From positions 1 to 64,000 of the forward strand of contig JAJDTQ010000253.1 in NCBI GenBank assembly GCA_022827045.1: DNA of 64,000 bases, given 5' to 3'. The stretch's first letter is position 1. Each line of letters begins with the position of its first letter. The notes below the pieces were generated by a model, which saw only the letters and a list, made by a program, of their open reading frames with translations, made no database searches and had not been told where the DNA came from. Shown piece by piece: positions 33,892 to 42,610 of this stretch. The DNA is from Candidatus Binatia bacterium (lineage in GTDB: Bacteria; Desulfobacterota_B; Binatia; UBA9968; JAJDTQ01). The position numbers were made by a program, and so were the translations under genes.

Positions 33892-34608
33892 ATGTTGGAA
33901 AAGCAAGACGTGCTGGACGCAGTGGCCGGCGCCTGGTGGGAACAGTCTCCCCGAGCGGTCGAATTCGTCACCAAGCACCTAACGGTGGAGGGAGCTCGAA
34001 TATTCGCCCTGGAACATACCTATTTTGCCGCGAACTTTCCCCGCTGGTTCGGAAATGTCATCGCCAACTGCCCCGAACTTCCGGTCAGGCAATACATCAT
34101 CGGCAACATCTACATCGAAGAGGTGGACGATCCCACCATCGGGGACACCCACTACGAAAGCATGGTCAAGTTCGGCGAGGGTCTCGGCCTTAACCGGGAG
34201 GACATCATCGGATACAAGCCCAGCACACCCATGCTCATGGCTACCCATTACTGGGACAACGTGAGCCGCACGCGGCCGTGGCTCGAAGGTTTCGCCGCCA
34301 TCGGCGGACTCGAGCTCACCAATCACGGCGAACTGGCCGAGAGATACGGTCAGCACCCGCTCAACTCGCGAAAACACTGGCAAGCGTTGAAGCTGGACTC
34401 CAAGCACCTGACTCACTGGGAAGCAGCCGACGCCGCGGACCCGGACGAAGGCGGGCACGCCGACGAAACCGTGCGTATTATCGTGGAGTATGCGCGCACC
34501 GAAACCGCGGCCATCACCGCCCTCGCCGCGGCCACTGAAAGCATCAACGTATTCCGCTATGTCTACGACCTGATTGGCGACCGCGCCATAGCAAAAGCGG
34601 GGAGATAG
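33892..34608 (+). CDS. Haem-oxygenase-fold (TenA/PqqC/CADD-like) protein 1
   Basis: A 238-residue all-helical protein of the TenA/PqqC/CADD group. Likely family landmarks are the acidic/His stretch ALEHTYFAANFP, NIYIEEVDDPTIGDTHYESMVKF (Glu then His, as in the second metal helix) and a late His-rich segment (HWEAAD...HADET). The final H-x3-D-x2-H signature seen in the next two genes is not clean here, so metal binding is less certain. GGGAGG precedes ATG 33892; the upstream in-frame extension (from 33376) overlaps the FedB-like gene and is not coding. It heads a series of three such genes. Confidence 0.75.
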   Translation: MLEKQDVLDAVAGAWWEQSPRAVEFVTKHLTVEGARIFALEHTYFAANFPRWFGNVIANCPELPVRQYIIGNIYIEEVDDPTIGDTHYESMVKFGEGLGLNREDIIGYKPSTPMLMATHYWDNVSRTRPWLEGFAAIGGLELTNHGELAERYGQHPLNSRKHWQALKLDSKHLTHWEAADAADPDEGGHADETVRIIVEYARTETAAITALAAATESINVFRYVYDLIGDRAIAKAGR

Positions 34609-34905
34609 CCTGCCACGGACTCTGGTGTATTCTGTCGGGTGCTACCAGCGGGCGGGGCGAACAGCGGCATGCGTTGCATGTCCCAGCAGGCATCGATAAC
34701 CTATACTCGTCCTCGGAAAGATCGGCATCGAAATATCGTACCTGTCCGGCGCCGAGATCCAGCACCTGTTGAAGCAGATCTTCTCCATCGGTCCGGGAGC
34801 CAAGGTGAGGCTGCAACGGTTGATCCTGGGCAAGTAGCGTCCGCCAATGTCCGGATCGGTATCCGTCGGCGCATTTTCACGGTACAGGGTGATAAGGGGA
34901 GGATC
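34609..34905. other. 297-base gap holding a decayed gene end
   Basis: No intact gene. Bases 34700-34837 encode 45 residues that look like the C-terminus of a binding protein (listed separately). The rest shows no repeat or convincing promoter. A strong GGGGAGG sits at the right edge for the gene starting at 34906. Confidence 0.6.
34700..34837 (+). pseudogene. Possible C-terminal remnant of a tricarboxylate-type binding protein
   Basis: After a TAA in the same frame, 45 codons run to a TAG at 34835 and read LGKIGIEISYLSGAEIQHLL then KQIFSIGPGAKVRLQRLILG. The pattern (EIxYLSGxEIQ followed by PxxxxRLxxLxLGK) resembles the end of TctC/Bug-type solute-binding proteins, of which the window has one intact copy at 45854. 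There is no start or body, so a gene was probably deleted here when the haem-oxygenase-fold genes were assembled. Similarity is judged by eye. Confidence 0.35.
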
Positions 34906-35634
34906 ATGAAAGCCACTGACGCGCAACTGAACGGCGTCGAAGACGTATGGCGGGAACTGGTAGAACTCGTCAACGCGCAGTTCGAGACTCCGCCCTTCCG
35001 GCGGCTGCTGGATCTGCGATTCAACCAGGCGCGTGCCCAGGCCCTGTCCATCCAGATGAAGCACTACGTCGCCAACCGGCGGGACTGCTGGGCGTTCGTG
35101 GCGGGGGCGGCACCGCTGAGCGTCAAGCGGCTCATCTGGGAACACGAGGGCGAGGAGCTGATGGGCGACAAGGCCGCGGGCAAGGTGGACCACATCACGC
35201 TGGCGGTGCAGGAGGGGAAGATCTTCGGGCTCTCACCGGAGGACTACGAGCGGGTGCGGCCGCTGGACGCGGCGGTGGCGTGTTTCTACGCGTGGATCCA
35301 TCTGGCCAAGGACCGGCCGTGGCGCGAGGCCGTCGCGGCGTCGGCCGTGCTGGAGATGCGCAACTCCGACGACCTGGTGCGCGGCGGCTCGCTCTCGTAC
35401 CGCGTCGGCAAGAACCTGGAACGGGACCTGGGGATTCCGCTGAAGCGGCAGATCAACAACGCCGAGCACGTGACCGCCGACGTGGAGCACGGCCAGCTCC
35501 TGCTCGCGGTGGCGCGGGAACACTGCCATACCGAGGAAGAGCAACAGGCGCTGCTGCGGGGCGCGCGGGAAAGTCTCATGATCGACCGGGCGTACCGCGA
35601 GCAGCTCGCCAACATGATGGAGGCGCTGGACTGA
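34906..35634 (+). CDS. Haem-oxygenase-fold di-iron oxidase-like protein 2 (CADD/TenA-like)
   Basis: A 242-residue helical protein. Probable iron ligands: Glu79/Glu81 in WEHEGEEL, His96 in KVDHITL, Glu150 in LEMRNS and the signature His188-x3-Asp192-x2-His195 (EHVTADVEHG). This ligand set is that of haem-oxygenase-like di-iron oxidases (CADD, SznF, UndA type), which use O2 for oxidations, N-oxygenations or C-C cleavage. GGGGAGG precedes ATG 34906. A close paralogue follows 34 bases later, and two cupin dioxygenase-like genes come next. Confidence 0.82.
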   Translation: MKATDAQLNGVEDVWRELVELVNAQFETPPFRRLLDLRFNQARAQALSIQMKHYVANRRDCWAFVAGAAPLSVKRLIWEHEGEELMGDKAAGKVDHITLAVQEGKIFGLSPEDYERVRPLDAAVACFYAWIHLAKDRPWREAVAASAVLEMRNSDDLVRGGSLSYRVGKNLERDLGIPLKRQINNAEHVTADVEHGQLLLAVAREHCHTEEEQQALLRGARESLMIDRAYREQLANMMEALD

Positions 35635-35668
35635 ACCGGGAACACGCGCTGGAGAGGAGCCGCAAACC

Positions 35669-36376
35669 ATGCCCGATATCGCGAAGCTCAAGAGCATCCT
35701 GAACGGGATGTGCAACCGCCAGTTCGAGAGCGACGAGTTCCAGGACCTGCTGACGTTGCCCTGGACCATGGAGCGGGGGCGCTACTACGTGGTGCAGAAC
35801 GCTCTCTACACGAAGAACCGCCGCGATTGCTGGGGCTACGTGCAGGCCGCCGCCCCCCTGGACGTCAAGTCCCTGGTGTGGCAGCACGAAAGCGACGAGC
35901 TGATCAACGATCCGCGGGCCGGGATGGACCACTACTCCCTGAACGTCAAGCAGGGCGAGGTCATCGGCCTCATGCGCGAGGACTTCGAGAACGCGGAGCC
36001 GCCGCCCATGACGCAGGCGGCGTTCCTCGCATGGCACCACATCGCCGTCAAGGGCCCGTGGCTGGCCGCGTTCACCTCCTCCCAGATGCTGGAACGCCGC
36101 AACAACCCGGACATCGTCGAGGGCGGCGGCATGTCCTACCGCATCGGCAGGAAGTTCGAGAACGAGCTGGGCATCAGCCTCAAGCGGATGATCTCGCTGG
36201 ACGTGCATTCCACCGCGGACACCGACCACTCGGACATGATGGACGGCGTCTACGACCGGCACGTGCGCACGCAGGAGGACTACGACACCGTGCTTCGGGC
36301 CGCCGAACAGTGCATGGCCATCGACCGCGCCTACCGCGGCGGGATGGCCTACGTCATGCGGCGTATCGAGGGCTGA
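35669..36376 (+). CDS. Haem-oxygenase-fold di-iron oxidase-like protein 3 (CADD/TenA-like)
   Basis: A 235-residue paralogue of the previous gene: same start-to-end alignment (CNRQFESDEFQDLL against VNAQFETPPFRRLL; NRRDCWGYVQAAAPL against NRRDCWAFVAGAAPL). Ligand candidates are His73/Glu74, His88, Glu142 and His180-x3-Asp184-x2-His187. The position equal to Glu79 in protein 2 is changed (WQHESDEL against WEHEGEEL), so the two may form a heterodimer with unequal sites or act on successive intermediates. GAGAGGAG lies upstream of ATG 35669. Confidence 0.82.
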   Translation: MPDIAKLKSILNGMCNRQFESDEFQDLLTLPWTMERGRYYVVQNALYTKNRRDCWGYVQAAAPLDVKSLVWQHESDELINDPRAGMDHYSLNVKQGEVIGLMREDFENAEPPPMTQAAFLAWHHIAVKGPWLAAFTSSQMLERRNNPDIVEGGGMSYRIGRKFENELGISLKRMISLDVHSTADTDHSDMMDGVYDRHVRTQEDYDTVLRAAEQCMAIDRAYRGGMAYVMRRIEG

Positions 36377-36434
36377 CATGCAGGCGACAGGGCAGCCGAA
36401 GCCGTAACGTCGGGCCGGCCGCAGGGAGACGATC

Positions 36435-37454
36435 ATGAGCCTCGACGATCTCGACAAGGACCTCGCCACCAAGCAACTGGTGGGCTTCTGGGCTTCCAAC
36501 ATCACCGGCAACGACGGCGACGTCATCGAGCCCAGGACCACGGTGGTCCCCTACTTGTGGAAGTGGAACGACATCTACAACGGGCTACTGGAGGCCGGCG
36601 AGTTCGTCAGCCTGGAGCAGTCGGAACGTCGTACCATCCGTCTCCTCAACCCCGGCGTGCCGGGCACCACCGGAGCCACCAACACGGTGCACACCTCCGT
36701 GCAGCTCGTGAAGCCCGGGGAGGTCGCCAAGGCCCACCGTCACACCCTGACCGCGCTCCGCTTCGTGATCAAGGGAGGCGGCGCCTTCACCACCGTGGAG
36801 GGCGAGCGGTTCACCATGTACCCCGGCGATCTGATCCTTACGCCGCAGTGGACCTGGCACGACCACTACAACGGCAGCGGCGAGAACATCGTCTGGGTGG
36901 ACGGCCACGACGGCCCCCTGCTCAAGGCCCTGGAGGTCATGGCGGTGGAGCCCTTCAGCCAGAAGCAGCAGCCGGTGGAGGCCATGCCCGACTTCAGCCT
37001 GCACCAGTTCGGCTGGGCGCGTCCGCCCGAGCAGCTCTCGGAATTTCCGGACCCGCCCTTCCGCTATCCCTGGGAGACCACCTACGAATCGCTGAAGGCG
37101 CTGGCGTCGACGCCGGGAGACGAATGCGACGGCGTGCTGCTGCGCTACGTCAACCCGCGGAACGGCGGTTTCACGCTGCGCACCATCGGCTGCGAGATCC
37201 AGATGATCCGGCCCGACGAGAAGACGCGTTCGCACCGCCACACCAGCACCACCATCTACCACGTGTTCCGCGGCGGCGGCGCCACCATCGTCGACGACCG
37301 GCGCATGGAATGGAGCGAGGGCGATTTCTTCACCGTGCCGCTGTGGTCCTGGCACCAGCACGAGAACGGCAACAAGGACGAGGCCATCCTGTTCTCGGTC
37401 AACGACCGGCCGGTGAAGGAGGCCTTCGGGCTTTACCGGGAGGACCGCGGTTAG
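36435..37454 (+). CDS. Double-cupin protein, gentisate 1,2-dioxygenase-like
   Basis: A 339-residue bicupin. Cupin 1 has AKAHRHTLTALRFVIKGGGA then PGDLILTPQWTWHDHYN, supplying His-x-His plus a third His for iron. Cupin 2 has TRSHRHTSTTIYHVFRGGGA then EGDFFTVPLWSWHQHEN, so both cupins keep the metal histidines; classical gentisate dioxygenases keep only the N-terminal set. Family members open gentisate, salicylate or hydroxynaphthoate rings with O2. It follows the two di-iron genes by 58 bases, suggesting an oxidative pathway for an aromatic compound. Confidence 0.87.
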   Translation: MSLDDLDKDLATKQLVGFWASNITGNDGDVIEPRTTVVPYLWKWNDIYNGLLEAGEFVSLEQSERRTIRLLNPGVPGTTGATNTVHTSVQLVKPGEVAKAHRHTLTALRFVIKGGGAFTTVEGERFTMYPGDLILTPQWTWHDHYNGSGENIVWVDGHDGPLLKALEVMAVEPFSQKQQPVEAMPDFSLHQFGWARPPEQLSEFPDPPFRYPWETTYESLKALASTPGDECDGVLLRYVNPRNGGFTLRTIGCEIQMIRPDEKTRSHRHTSTTIYHVFRGGGATIVDDRRMEWSEGDFFTVPLWSWHQHENGNKDEAILFSVNDRPVKEAFGLYREDRG

Positions 37455-37510
37455 AGTCGAAGGACGCTTCAACCGGCTAAGGATCGGCGTTCAGAGGAAG
37501 GAGCATAGCC

Positions 37511-38626
37511 ATGAGCAAACCCGCCGCCATCGACACAGCCAACGGCTCGGAACGGAACCTGAACGAAGCCTCCGGCTTCGCCCCCATAAGCCCCTACGAG
37601 ATCTACCAGCAGTGGGAAGGAATCCCGGTGTACGAGGGGTTCATCATCGACGACCTGCTGGAGCTGGAGCTGGGGGACTGGGCGCGCACCGGCGGCAAGG
37701 GCGCTTTCGTGAACCTCGACGGCGCCGGCGGCACCTGCGACACGGTGATCCAGGAGATCGCGCCGGGTGGCGAGCTCCGGCCACAGCACCACCTCTACGA
37801 AGAGGCGGTATTCATCCTGTCGGGCCAGGGCGCCACCACCCTGTGGAACGAGGGCGGCCGGAAGCACACCCTGGAGTGGCAGAAGGGGAGCCTGTTCTCG
37901 ATTCCGCTCAACACCTGGTTCCAGCACTTCAACGCCCAGGGACGGGAGCCGGTGCGGATGATCTCGCTGACCGACGCCACCGTCATCATCAACCGCTACC
38001 GGAACCTCGACTACATCTTCAACAACCCCTTCACCTTCGGCGACCGCTACGCCGGCGACGCCAACGAGTGGGGCAAGCCCGGGCGCTATCTCGAGGGGGT
38101 GAAGAAGGGGCGCGTGTGGGAGTCCAACTTCATCGCGGACCTGTGGCAGTTCTCGCCCAAGGACTACAAGGAGCGGGGCGGCGGCAACCGCACCACGCTG
38201 TTCGAGTTCGTCGACAACACCATGAGCGCGCACCTCTCGGAGTTCCCGGTGGGCAAGTACAAGAAGGCCCACCGCCACGGCGCCGGCGCGCACATCATCA
38301 TGCTGACCGGCTCCGGCTACTCGTTCCTGTGGGAGGAAGGCGCGCCCCGGAAGCGCGTGGAATGGGGCCGCATGAGCATGTTCGTGCCGCCGATCCAGTG
38401 GTGGCACCAGCACTTCAACAACGGCGCCGAGCCGGCCCGCTACCTGGCGCTCAAGCCCTGGGGCTTCAAGTACAAGGTGGAGGAGCTCAAGGACACCGGC
38501 GAGGACGTGAAGAAGGGCGGCGCCCAGATCGAGTACCAGGACCAGGACCCGGAGATCCACCGGGTCTTCGTGGAGGAGTGCGGGAAGAGCGGCGCCGAAG
38601 TCGACATGGCGCAGTTCGGGTTCTGA
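37511..38626 (+). CDS. Second double-cupin protein
   Basis: A 371-residue bicupin, distinct from its neighbour. Cupin 1: GGELRPQHHLYEEAVFILSG then KGSLFSIPLNTWFQHFNAQG. Cupin 2: GKYKKAHRHGAGAHIIMLTG then MSMFVPPIQWWHQHFNNG. Cupin 2 has the clean His-x-His...His set; cupin 1 has QHH in place of HxH, so its metal site is less sure. The overall architecture is closest to gentisate-dioxygenase-like or cupin-2 proteins of unknown substrate. Ribosome site GGAAGGAG before ATG 37511. It ends 28 bases before the convergent hyuB of locus 3. Confidence 0.8.
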   Translation: MSKPAAIDTANGSERNLNEASGFAPISPYEIYQQWEGIPVYEGFIIDDLLELELGDWARTGGKGAFVNLDGAGGTCDTVIQEIAPGGELRPQHHLYEEAVFILSGQGATTLWNEGGRKHTLEWQKGSLFSIPLNTWFQHFNAQGREPVRMISLTDATVIINRYRNLDYIFNNPFTFGDRYAGDANEWGKPGRYLEGVKKGRVWESNFIADLWQFSPKDYKERGGGNRTTLFEFVDNTMSAHLSEFPVGKYKKAHRHGAGAHIIMLTGSGYSFLWEEGAPRKRVEWGRMSMFVPPIQWWHQHFNNGAEPARYLALKPWGFKYKVEELKDTGEDVKKGGAQIEYQDQDPEIHRVFVEECGKSGAEVDMAQFGF

Positions 38627-38654
38627 GGGGCGGCTCCTCCCCGTTCCGTTCGCG

Positions 38655-40478
38655 CTACGCTCCCGCCCTTTCTCCGGCGAGCCGGCGCCGGAGAGCGTCG
38701 GTGGCCTCCGGGGCCACCTGGCGGGTCCCGGGTTCGAGCACCACGCCGTAGATGTCGCGGGCCGCGTCCTCGGAGACCACGCCGCCCTCCACGTCCGCCT
38801 GCACCAGGCCCGGTTCCCGCGTCAGCGGATCGCCGTAGCCGCCGCCGCTGGCCACGCGCATGTACAGCACGTCCCCCTCGTTGAAGTCGAAGTTGCAGTA
38901 CGGCAACACGCGCTCCTGCCCGCCCACCTCGTCCAGGTCCACGGCGTTCCGGTGGCCGGCCATGACCTCGCGGACCCGCGTACCCTCCCTGAGCACGATG
39001 ACGCTGGGCGCGCCGGGGTAGCCGCCGTACATCCCGTGGCCCGAGTTGCGCAGACCGGCGACGCCGTAGGCCACGCCGCCCAGCCTGCCCTCGGGAGCGT
39101 CGTGAGGGGTGTGTGCCGTCTCCACCGCCAGTCCGCCACGGAACTTTCCCGGGCCGGCCGAGTCTTCCGCGTGGCGGCGGAACAGGTAGAGCACCGGGAA
39201 GTTGAGCTCGAACCACTCGGCGTTGGGACAGCTCATGTACGTGCCGCCGGAGTCGATACCGTCGCGGTAGGCGCGGGCGCCGTTGCCGTCCATGGCGCCG
39301 TGGGCAAGGTTGAAGACGCAATAGCGGCCGTACTGGTTGACGCCCGAGTGCTTGCCGTTCCGGTGGCTGGCGTTGGGGGTAACGATCTCGCCCTTCCAGC
39401 GCTCGTGGGTGCCGAGCATTTGCATCAGCACCGAGCTGGCCAGGAAGCCGACCGCGAAACCGCACGAGGTGGTGTTCATCGACACCGGAGCGGGCGGAGT
39501 GACGTTCACCAGGGTCCCCTCGGGGGCGATGACCTCCAGCGGCCTCAGCACACCATGGTTCTTGGGGAGATCGTACACCAGCGTGGTCAGCACCGCAGCG
39601 AAGCAGAACCCGGCGGTGCCGTGGAGCGGCAGGTTGACGCCGGTCGAGGCCTGGGGGTCGGTGCCGGTGAAGTCGAAGACGAGCCGGTCGGCGCGCTTGC
39701 GTAGCGTGATCTTCATGCGCCAGGTGTCCTGGGCCTCCAGAGCCAGCTCCTCGGTCCACTCGCCATCCTCGAACGAGGCGACCCGCTCGCGCAGGATCGC
39801 CTCGGTGTAACGGATCATCTCGTTGCCCACCGACTCCAGCAACTCCGGGCCGTAGTGGTCGTACATCTCCGCGAGCCGCGCCTTGGCGACGTTGTTGGCA
39901 GCGATCTCGCACTTGAAGTCCAGCCCCACCATACCCGGCTGGCGGGTCATGTTGGTGAGGGTGTCGAACACGTCCTGGCGCAGTCTGCCCCGCTCCACCA
40001 GCTTGATGCCCGGGACCCGCAGCCCCTCGTGAAAGATCTCCGTGGCGTCGGGAGAGTCGCCCCCCGGCGAATTGGCGCCGACGTCGTTCACATGGACGAA
40101 GGTGGCGCTCCACGCCACCAGCCGGCCGCGGTAGTGGATCGGCGCGATGACGTAGACGTCGGACTGATGGATGGCGGCCAGGTAGGGATCGTTCAGCAGG
40201 AATACGTCGTCCTCGAACACCTCCTCGGCCGGAAAGCGCTCGATGATGGACTTGACCGCGCAACTGGCGCAGGCCACGTGCTGTCCCAGGGTGGCGCCGG
40301 CGCACAGGATCTCGCCGTCCGGGCGGTAGAGCGAGGCCATGTAGTCCCGCTGCTGGGTGGTGTTGACGGTGCCGCCGGTTCGCTCCAGGGTGATGCCCAT
40401 CTCGCGGGTGACCTGGTGCAGCCGGTGAGACAGGATCTCGAAGGTCACGGGGTCGACGCCGCGGATTCGCGTGTCCAT
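38655..40478 (-). CDS. hyuB: Hydantoinase B / acetone carboxylase alpha-family subunit (locus 3)
   Basis: A 607-residue HyuB similar along its length to the locus 1 copy: VDPVTFEILSHRLHQVTREM, TGGTVNTTQQRDYMASLYRP, DDVFLLNDPYLAAIHQSDVY, SGGGYGDPLTREPG. It partners the HyuA encoded nine bases upstream. No gamma-like zinc ribbon accompanies this pair in the window, unlike loci 1 and 2, so it may be a true hydantoinase/oxoprolinase rather than a carboxylase-like complex. Converges with the double-cupin gene. Confidence 0.93.
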   Translation of the reverse strand: MDTRIRGVDPVTFEILSHRLHQVTREMGITLERTGGTVNTTQQRDYMASLYRPDGEILCAGATLGQHVACASCAVKSIIERFPAEEVFEDDVFLLNDPYLAAIHQSDVYVIAPIHYRGRLVAWSATFVHVNDVGANSPGGDSPDATEIFHEGLRVPGIKLVERGRLRQDVFDTLTNMTRQPGMVGLDFKCEIAANNVAKARLAEMYDHYGPELLESVGNEMIRYTEAILRERVASFEDGEWTEELALEAQDTWRMKITLRKRADRLVFDFTGTDPQASTGVNLPLHGTAGFCFAAVLTTLVYDLPKNHGVLRPLEVIAPEGTLVNVTPPAPVSMNTTSCGFAVGFLASSVLMQMLGTHERWKGEIVTPNASHRNGKHSGVNQYGRYCVFNLAHGAMDGNGARAYRDGIDSGGTYMSCPNAEWFELNFPVLYLFRRHAEDSAGPGKFRGGLAVETAHTPHDAPEGRLGGVAYGVAGLRNSGHGMYGGYPGAPSVIVLREGTRVREVMAGHRNAVDLDEVGGQERVLPYCNFDFNEGDVLYMRVASGGGYGDPLTREPGLVQADVEGGVVSEDAARDIYGVVLEPGTRQVAPEATDALRRRLAGERAGA

Positions 40479-40487
40479 TATTCCCTC

Positions 40488-42605
40488 TCAGTCCCCGATA
40501 AGCAGCCTGACGTTACGGTACTCGTCCATGACCGCCCGGTCGCCTGGGTTGACCACGATGGTGGTCACCGGCGTCTCGATGATGGCTGGCCCGGAGATTT
40601 CGTTCCCGGGACGCAAGGGCTCGAAGCCGTACACCGGGGTGTCGCGCCGCTCCTCGAACTCCTCGAAGAAGACCTTGCGGGTTCCCTTCAGTGCTCCACC
40701 GGCATCGGTCGAAGACGATGGGTAGCGCTGCAGCCGGGGCTTGTCCAGCGCGCCGGTAGCGGTGAGGCGGAAATTCATGATCTCCTTGCCGGCCTCGCGG
40801 TAGCCGGAACCGCGGCCGTAGGTCCGTTCGTATAGCTCGTCGAAGCGTTCGTACACGCCGTCCAACTCCTGCTCGGACAACGCCGCGTCGCCCTCGGGCA
40901 TGCCGACATTCAACTCGTGCACCTGGTAACGATACCTCATGTCGAGGCTTCTCTCGATGCGGATCCCGTCGCCCTCGAACCCGGCGGCGACGAGATCGGC
41001 ACGGGCACGGCGCACCAGCTCATCGAAGTCGCGGTTGACGCGGTCGCGGTCCGCCGGCACCAGCAGACGGTCCGACTTGCCGTACTGGTAGACGATGTCC
41101 GAGCTCACCAGGCCGGTGGCGCTGTGCACCGATGCGGTGAGCGGCACCACCACCTGCTTGATGCCCAACTCGGCGGCGTAACGGGCCGCGTGCACCGGCC
41201 CGGCGCCGCCGAACGCGAACAGCGTGAAGTCCCGAGGGTCGTAGCCCCGCTCCACCGTGGCGCGGCGGATGAGGTCGCTCATGTGGGCGTTGATGATGCG
41301 GAAGATACCGGCGGCCGCGGCCTCCACGGACAGCCCCAAGGGCTCGGCGACCTTTTCCTCGACGGCCCGCCGCGCCCGTTCCGCATCCAGCGACATGCGC
41401 CCGCCCAGGAAGTAGTCCGGATTCAGGTACCCGAGCACCAGGTCGGCGTCCGACACCGTGGGCTCGGCGCCGCCCAGTCCGTAACATGCGGGCCCCGGCT
41501 GCGCGCCCGCGCCCTCCGGCCCCACCTTGAGCAACCCCGTCTTGGGCTCGGTCCAGGCGATGCTGCCGCCCCCGGCGCCGATGGACTCCACCCAGATCTT
41601 GGTGGAGTAGATCTGGTGCCGCAGCAGCACCGGCTTGTAGTCCATCTCGATGGCGCCATCCCGGATCACGCTGACCTTGAAGGTAGTGCCGCCCATGTCC
41701 GTCGCCAGGATGTCGGGAAGATCCATGAGGCTTCCCAGCCACGCGCTGCCCGCCACCCCGGCCGCGGGTCCCGACTCGATGGTGCCGATGGCGTTGCGGG
41801 CGGTGGCCTCAACGCCCAGCACGCCGCCGTAGGACTGCATGATCAGCGGCTCCCCGTCGAGGCCCCGCTCCCGCAGCCGGCTTCCCAGCCGCTTGACGTA
41901 GGTTGAGATCCGCGGCCCGATGCCGGCGTTGAACACCGTGGTGGCCGTGCGTTCGTACTCGCCCAGGTACGGCGCCACCTCACTGGAAAGGCTGAGGAAT
42001 ACGTTCGGGTGTCTCCTCGAAACGATGTTGGCGACGGCCCGCTCGTGGCTGTCGTTGGCGACGGACCAGATGAGGCACACCGCGAGGGCCTCCACCCCCT
42101 TCGATTCCAGCTCCGCCACGGCCTTCTCCACCTGGGCGGGATCGAGCCGCACCAGCACGGAACCCTTGTAGTCCACCCGTTCGTCCAGCTCCTCGATCAG
42201 CGGCCTCGGCACCATGGGCGCGGGTTTGTCGAGGGTGGCGAGATGGAAGATCTCGGACTCCGGGACGCCATCGGTGAAGCGCCCGCGCATGATGCGGAGC
42301 GTGTCGGCGAACCCCTTGGTGGTAATCAGGCCCGTGACGGCCCCGGAACCCGTGATCAGCGCATTGTCGCCGATGGTGCAGGCGTGGAAGAACAGCCCGG
42401 TGGACGCGAGGAGCTCGGCTTCATCCGCCAGCCCAAGGCTCTCGGCGGCGTCTCGCACCGCGTTCAACGCGCCGATGGAGTAGTCCTCCGGAGTGGAGAG
42501 GGACTTGCCCACGGTCACCGTTCCGGCGGCATCCATGGTGACACAGTCGGTGAAAGTGCCACCGATGTCCACGCCGACCCGGTATTGGGGTCCTGACGGA
42601 TCCAT
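40488..42605 (-). CDS. hyuA: Hydantoinase A / acetone carboxylase beta-family subunit (locus 3)
   Basis: A 705-residue HyuA: YRVGVDIGGTFTDC at ~8, TDMGGTTFKVSVIRDG, VESIGAGGGSIAWTEP, FAFGGAGPVHAARYAAELG. I place the start at ATG 42605 (MDPSGPQYRVGVD); the much longer open frame upstream is antisense-like shadow coding over the alcohol-dehydrogenase gene. The start lies five bases after the stop of that gene, so the ADH-like gene, hyuA and hyuB form one operon. Sequence is close to locus 1, pointing to a duplication. Confidence 0.92.
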   Translation of the reverse strand: MDPSGPQYRVGVDIGGTFTDCVTMDAAGTVTVGKSLSTPEDYSIGALNAVRDAAESLGLADEAELLASTGLFFHACTIGDNALITGSGAVTGLITTKGFADTLRIMRGRFTDGVPESEIFHLATLDKPAPMVPRPLIEELDERVDYKGSVLVRLDPAQVEKAVAELESKGVEALAVCLIWSVANDSHERAVANIVSRRHPNVFLSLSSEVAPYLGEYERTATTVFNAGIGPRISTYVKRLGSRLRERGLDGEPLIMQSYGGVLGVEATARNAIGTIESGPAAGVAGSAWLGSLMDLPDILATDMGGTTFKVSVIRDGAIEMDYKPVLLRHQIYSTKIWVESIGAGGGSIAWTEPKTGLLKVGPEGAGAQPGPACYGLGGAEPTVSDADLVLGYLNPDYFLGGRMSLDAERARRAVEEKVAEPLGLSVEAAAAGIFRIINAHMSDLIRRATVERGYDPRDFTLFAFGGAGPVHAARYAAELGIKQVVVPLTASVHSATGLVSSDIVYQYGKSDRLLVPADRDRVNRDFDELVRRARADLVAAGFEGDGIRIERSLDMRYRYQVHELNVGMPEGDAALSEQELDGVYERFDELYERTYGRGSGYREAGKEIMNFRLTATGALDKPRLQRYPSSSTDAGGALKGTRKVFFEEFEERRDTPVYGFEPLRPGNEISGPAIIETPVTTIVVNPGDRAVMDEYRNVRLLIGD

Positions 42606-42610
42606 GACCG

